The translations under genes and the position numbers were made by a program. Below, in pieces: positions 62,360-64,000 of a stretch of 64,000 nt of DNA. This DNA comes from Prevotella heparinolytica (GTDB lineage Bacteria; Bacteroidota; Bacteroidia; Bacteroidales; Bacteroidaceae). The stretch spans positions 19,270 through 83,269 of the forward strand of contig NZ_SLXB01000020.1 of NCBI RefSeq assembly GCF_004342845.1. The letters are read 5' to 3'. Within the stretch, counting starts at the first letter, position 1; each line of letters starts with the position of its first letter. The notes beneath the pieces are model-generated. The model was not told the origin of the DNA. It ran no database searches and saw nothing but the letters and a program-made list of their open reading frames with translations.

Positions 62360-63594
62360 TGGAAGATATATTTGCAAAACTCTATGACATGACGGCTTTC
62401 AGCAATATCATTGCCGATCCGTCATTCCTCGTGATGTATGCCATTGCTTTCATCTTGCTCTACTTGGGAATCAGGAAACATTATGAACCGTTGCTGTTGG
62501 TGCCCATCGCTTTTGGTGTGCTCATTGCCAACTTTCCCGGCGGTGATATGGGAGTGATTCAGGCAGATGAAAACGGAATGGTTGCGGTGAACGGGGTATT
62601 GAAGAACATCTGGGAGATGCCGCTTCACGAGATTGCGCACGACTTGGGATTGATGAACTTCATCTACTATATGCTGATTAAGACCGGTTTCCTGCCGCCC
62701 GTCATCTTCATGGGGGTAGGGGCGTTGACGGACTTTGGCCCGATGCTCCGCAACCTGCGGCTGTCCATTTTCGGTGCGGCTGCACAGCTGGGCATCTTCA
62801 CCGTGCTGCTTTGTGCCGTGCTGATGGGCTTCACCCCGAAAGAGGCCGGTGCACTGGGCATTATCGGTGGTGCCGACGGGCCTACGGCCATCTTCACCAC
62901 CATCAAGCTGGCTCCTCATCTGCTCGGTCCCATTGCCATAGCGGCTTATTCGTACATGGCGTTGGTGCCCGTCATCATTCCTATGGTGGTGAAACTGTTC
63001 TGCACCAAGAAAGAGCTGATGATTAATATGAAGGAGCAGGAGAAGCTTTATCCTTCAAAAACCGAGATCAAGAATCTGCGTGTATTGAAGATTATCTTTC
63101 CGATTGCGGTGACCACGGTTGTGGCGTTGTTCGTACCCACGGCCGTACCCTTGATTGGTATGCTGATGTTCGGAAACCTGATTAAGGAGATAGGTTCCGA
63201 TACCGGCCGTTTGTTCGATGCGGCGGCCAACAGCATAATGAATGCGGCCACCATCTTCTTGGGGCTGAGCGTAGGCGCCACGATGACCAGCGAGGCATTC
63301 TTGAACTGGACCACTATCGGCATTGTCATCGGCGGCTTTTTGGCATTTGCGTTGTCCATCACAGGGGGTATCTTCTTTGTGAAGCTGTTCAACTTGTTCG
63401 GCAAGAAGAAAATCAACCCGCTGATTGGTGCGACGGGGCTGAGTGCCGTGCCTATGGCGAGCCGCGTATGCAATGACATTGCGACGAAGTACGACCCCAA
63501 GAATCATGTGCTTAACTATTGTATGTCGAGCAATATTTCAGGAGTTATCGGTTCGGCCGTTGCTGCGGGCGTGCTGATTTCGTTCCTCGGATAG
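62356..63594 (+). CDS. oadB: Sodium ion-translocating decarboxylase beta subunit
   Basis: A 412-residue membrane protein that couples decarboxylation of carboxybiotin to Na+ export. It has about 10 hydrophobic segments. Family marks are MGVGALTDFGPMLRNL, GIIGGADGPTAIFTTIKLAPHLLGPIAIAAYSYMALVP, the N-GNL-type segment LMFGNLIKEIGSDTGRL, LGLSVGATMTSEAFLNW and NPLIGATGLSAVPMASRVCNDIATKYDPKNHVLNY. It follows oadA with an ATGA overlap. The operon order gamma, alpha, beta is complete. It ends with a good terminator. Confidence 0.95.
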   Translation: MMEDIFAKLYDMTAFSNIIADPSFLVMYAIAFILLYLGIRKHYEPLLLVPIAFGVLIANFPGGDMGVIQADENGMVAVNGVLKNIWEMPLHEIAHDLGLMNFIYYMLIKTGFLPPVIFMGVGALTDFGPMLRNLRLSIFGAAAQLGIFTVLLCAVLMGFTPKEAGALGIIGGADGPTAIFTTIKLAPHLLGPIAIAAYSYMALVPVIIPMVVKLFCTKKELMINMKEQEKLYPSKTEIKNLRVLKIIFPIAVTTVVALFVPTAVPLIGMLMFGNLIKEIGSDTGRLFDAAANSIMNAATIFLGLSVGATMTSEAFLNWTTIGIVIGGFLAFALSITGGIFFVKLFNLFGKKKINPLIGATGLSAVPMASRVCNDIATKYDPKNHVLNYCMSSNISGVIGSAVAAGVLISFLG

Positions 63595-63689
63595 GCATTG
63601 ACATAAAACATTCAAGGCACACTTTGTGTGTAACATCACGGAGGGTTATAAATAACGACCTCGATATAATATTGGGAATATCATAAGCT

Positions 63690-63733
63690 GCCCGTCGTTG
63701 AACAAGATACTGTTCGATGGCGGGCTTTTTTTC
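63690..63733 (+). terminator. oad operon terminator
   Basis: GCCCGTCGTTGAACA pairs with TGTTCGATGGCGGGC (63690-63704 with 63711-63725) over 15 positions with G.U pairs, then TTTTTTTTC. Confidence 0.85.
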
Positions 63734-63752
63734 TCATTTAAGGTTCACGCTG

Positions 63753-63760
63753 TATTTTTG
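63753..63760 (+). promoter_or_regulatory. Bacteroides -7 box (TATTTTTG)
   Basis: TATTTTTG, 27-34 nt before the ATG at 63787 of the gene that runs off the window. Confidence 0.55.
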
Positions 63761-63786
63761 CGTTCGAATCAAAGAAACGCAAAACC

Positions 63787-64000
63787 ATGATACAGATGTT
63801 CAGTATTCTATCTTATTTCAGAAGGGCGGACGGACTCCGGAGAGTAAGTCCCATTAGTAAAAAGGAGAAGGAAAAGAAAGTAAGGAACGTAAGTAAAGAG
63901 CGGAACGCCGTCCTCACGCTTTCGGTTTTCACCGGTGCGGCAGCCCGTGGCGTGAGCCGCTCCACTGCCGAGAACTACCGCACGGCGGTGCGCTCGTTCG
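63787..64000 (+). CDS. Partial tyrosine-type site-specific recombinase (N-terminus)
   Basis: An open frame of 71 codons starting MIQMFSILSYFRRADGLRR that continues beyond the window edge. A very basic stretch (KKEKEKKVRNVSKERN) is followed by SRSTAENYRTAVRSF, which matches the start of the SAM-like core-binding domain of Bacteroides phage-integrase-family recombinases. The catalytic domain (Arg-His-Arg-Tyr) is outside the window. It has its own promoter box, 54 nt after the oad terminator. It could be an invertase of phase-variable loci or the integrase of a mobile element. Confidence 0.65.
   Translation, partial: MIQMFSILSYFRRADGLRRVSPISKKEKEKKVRNVSKERNAVLTLSVFTGAAARGVSRSTAENYRTAVRSF

Overview
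The window looks like a chromosomal segment of a gut Bacteroides or close relative (order Bacteroidales). The evidence is a tmRNA whose encoded tag reads GETNYALAA, many start-proximal TAnnTTTG promoter boxes of the Bacteroidetes sigma-ABfr type, a SusC/SusD pair under an ECF sigma/FecR anti-sigma couple, a SecA with a C-terminal zinc motif, and many lineage-typical DUF lipoproteins. The species cannot be named from the sequence alone.

Layout. 1-8.5 kb, all on the minus strand: a small acidic protein, a DUF6340-type lipoprotein, secA, and a coupled pair made of a degenerate alkaline-phosphatase-fold protein and a DUF4105 membrane protein. 8.5-9.4 kb: about 0.9 kb of repeat-rich, low-complexity DNA. 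9.4-17.7 kb: a polysaccharide utilization locus (ECF sigma, FecR anti-sigma, SusC with STN domain, SusD, GH30), visibly more AT-rich than its flanks. 17.7-18.4 kb: a non-coding repeat element and a possible gene remnant. 18.4-34.7 kb: housekeeping and envelope genes (coaX, an outer-membrane protein, a TPR protein, lptC, a CorC-type protein, a PpiD/SurA-like foldase, rlmN, a DUF4837 lipoprotein, pdxA, a sigma-54 activator, lptE, a TPR protein, secG, an MFS carrier, a PqqD-like protein). 34.7-36.9 kb: two minus-strand secreted proteins. 37.25-38.4 kb: a deletion scar joining the C-terminal part of a GH20-type hexosaminidase to a twice-deleted hybrid two-component regulator. 38.55-38.95 kb: ssrA. 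39.4-46.3 kb: a tripartite RND efflux operon with two tiny membrane proteins, a thioredoxin and a PII-like protein. 46.5-46.8 kb: second copy of the non-coding repeat. 46.8-49.25 kb: a Fur-family regulator and a Zn/Cd-type P-ATPase with a palindrome in the promoter. 49.6-52.1 kb: two YkuD-type proteins and YccF. 52.1-55.9 kb: an unlisted 46-aa ORF divergent from a LytTR regulator, then a TonB receptor and a DUF2141 protein. 56.4-60 kb: a transglutaminase-like lipoprotein and a SpoU/TrmH methyltransferase. 60.2-63.6 kb: a sodium-pumping decarboxylase (oadGAB). 63.79 kb to the edge: the N-terminus of a probable tyrosine recombinase.

The less ordinary content is mostly non-coding. Two diverged copies of a ~330-bp element each carry four 22-bp units, whose arms show compensatory changes between copies. 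Other intergenic regions hold short arrays with 20-22 bp period, one of them placed like LytTR operator sites. Among proteins, the phosphatase-fold protein has lost most expected metal ligands, and an intergenic 46-codon ORF has its own promoter-like box. No CRISPR array, rRNA or tRNA gene was recognised.
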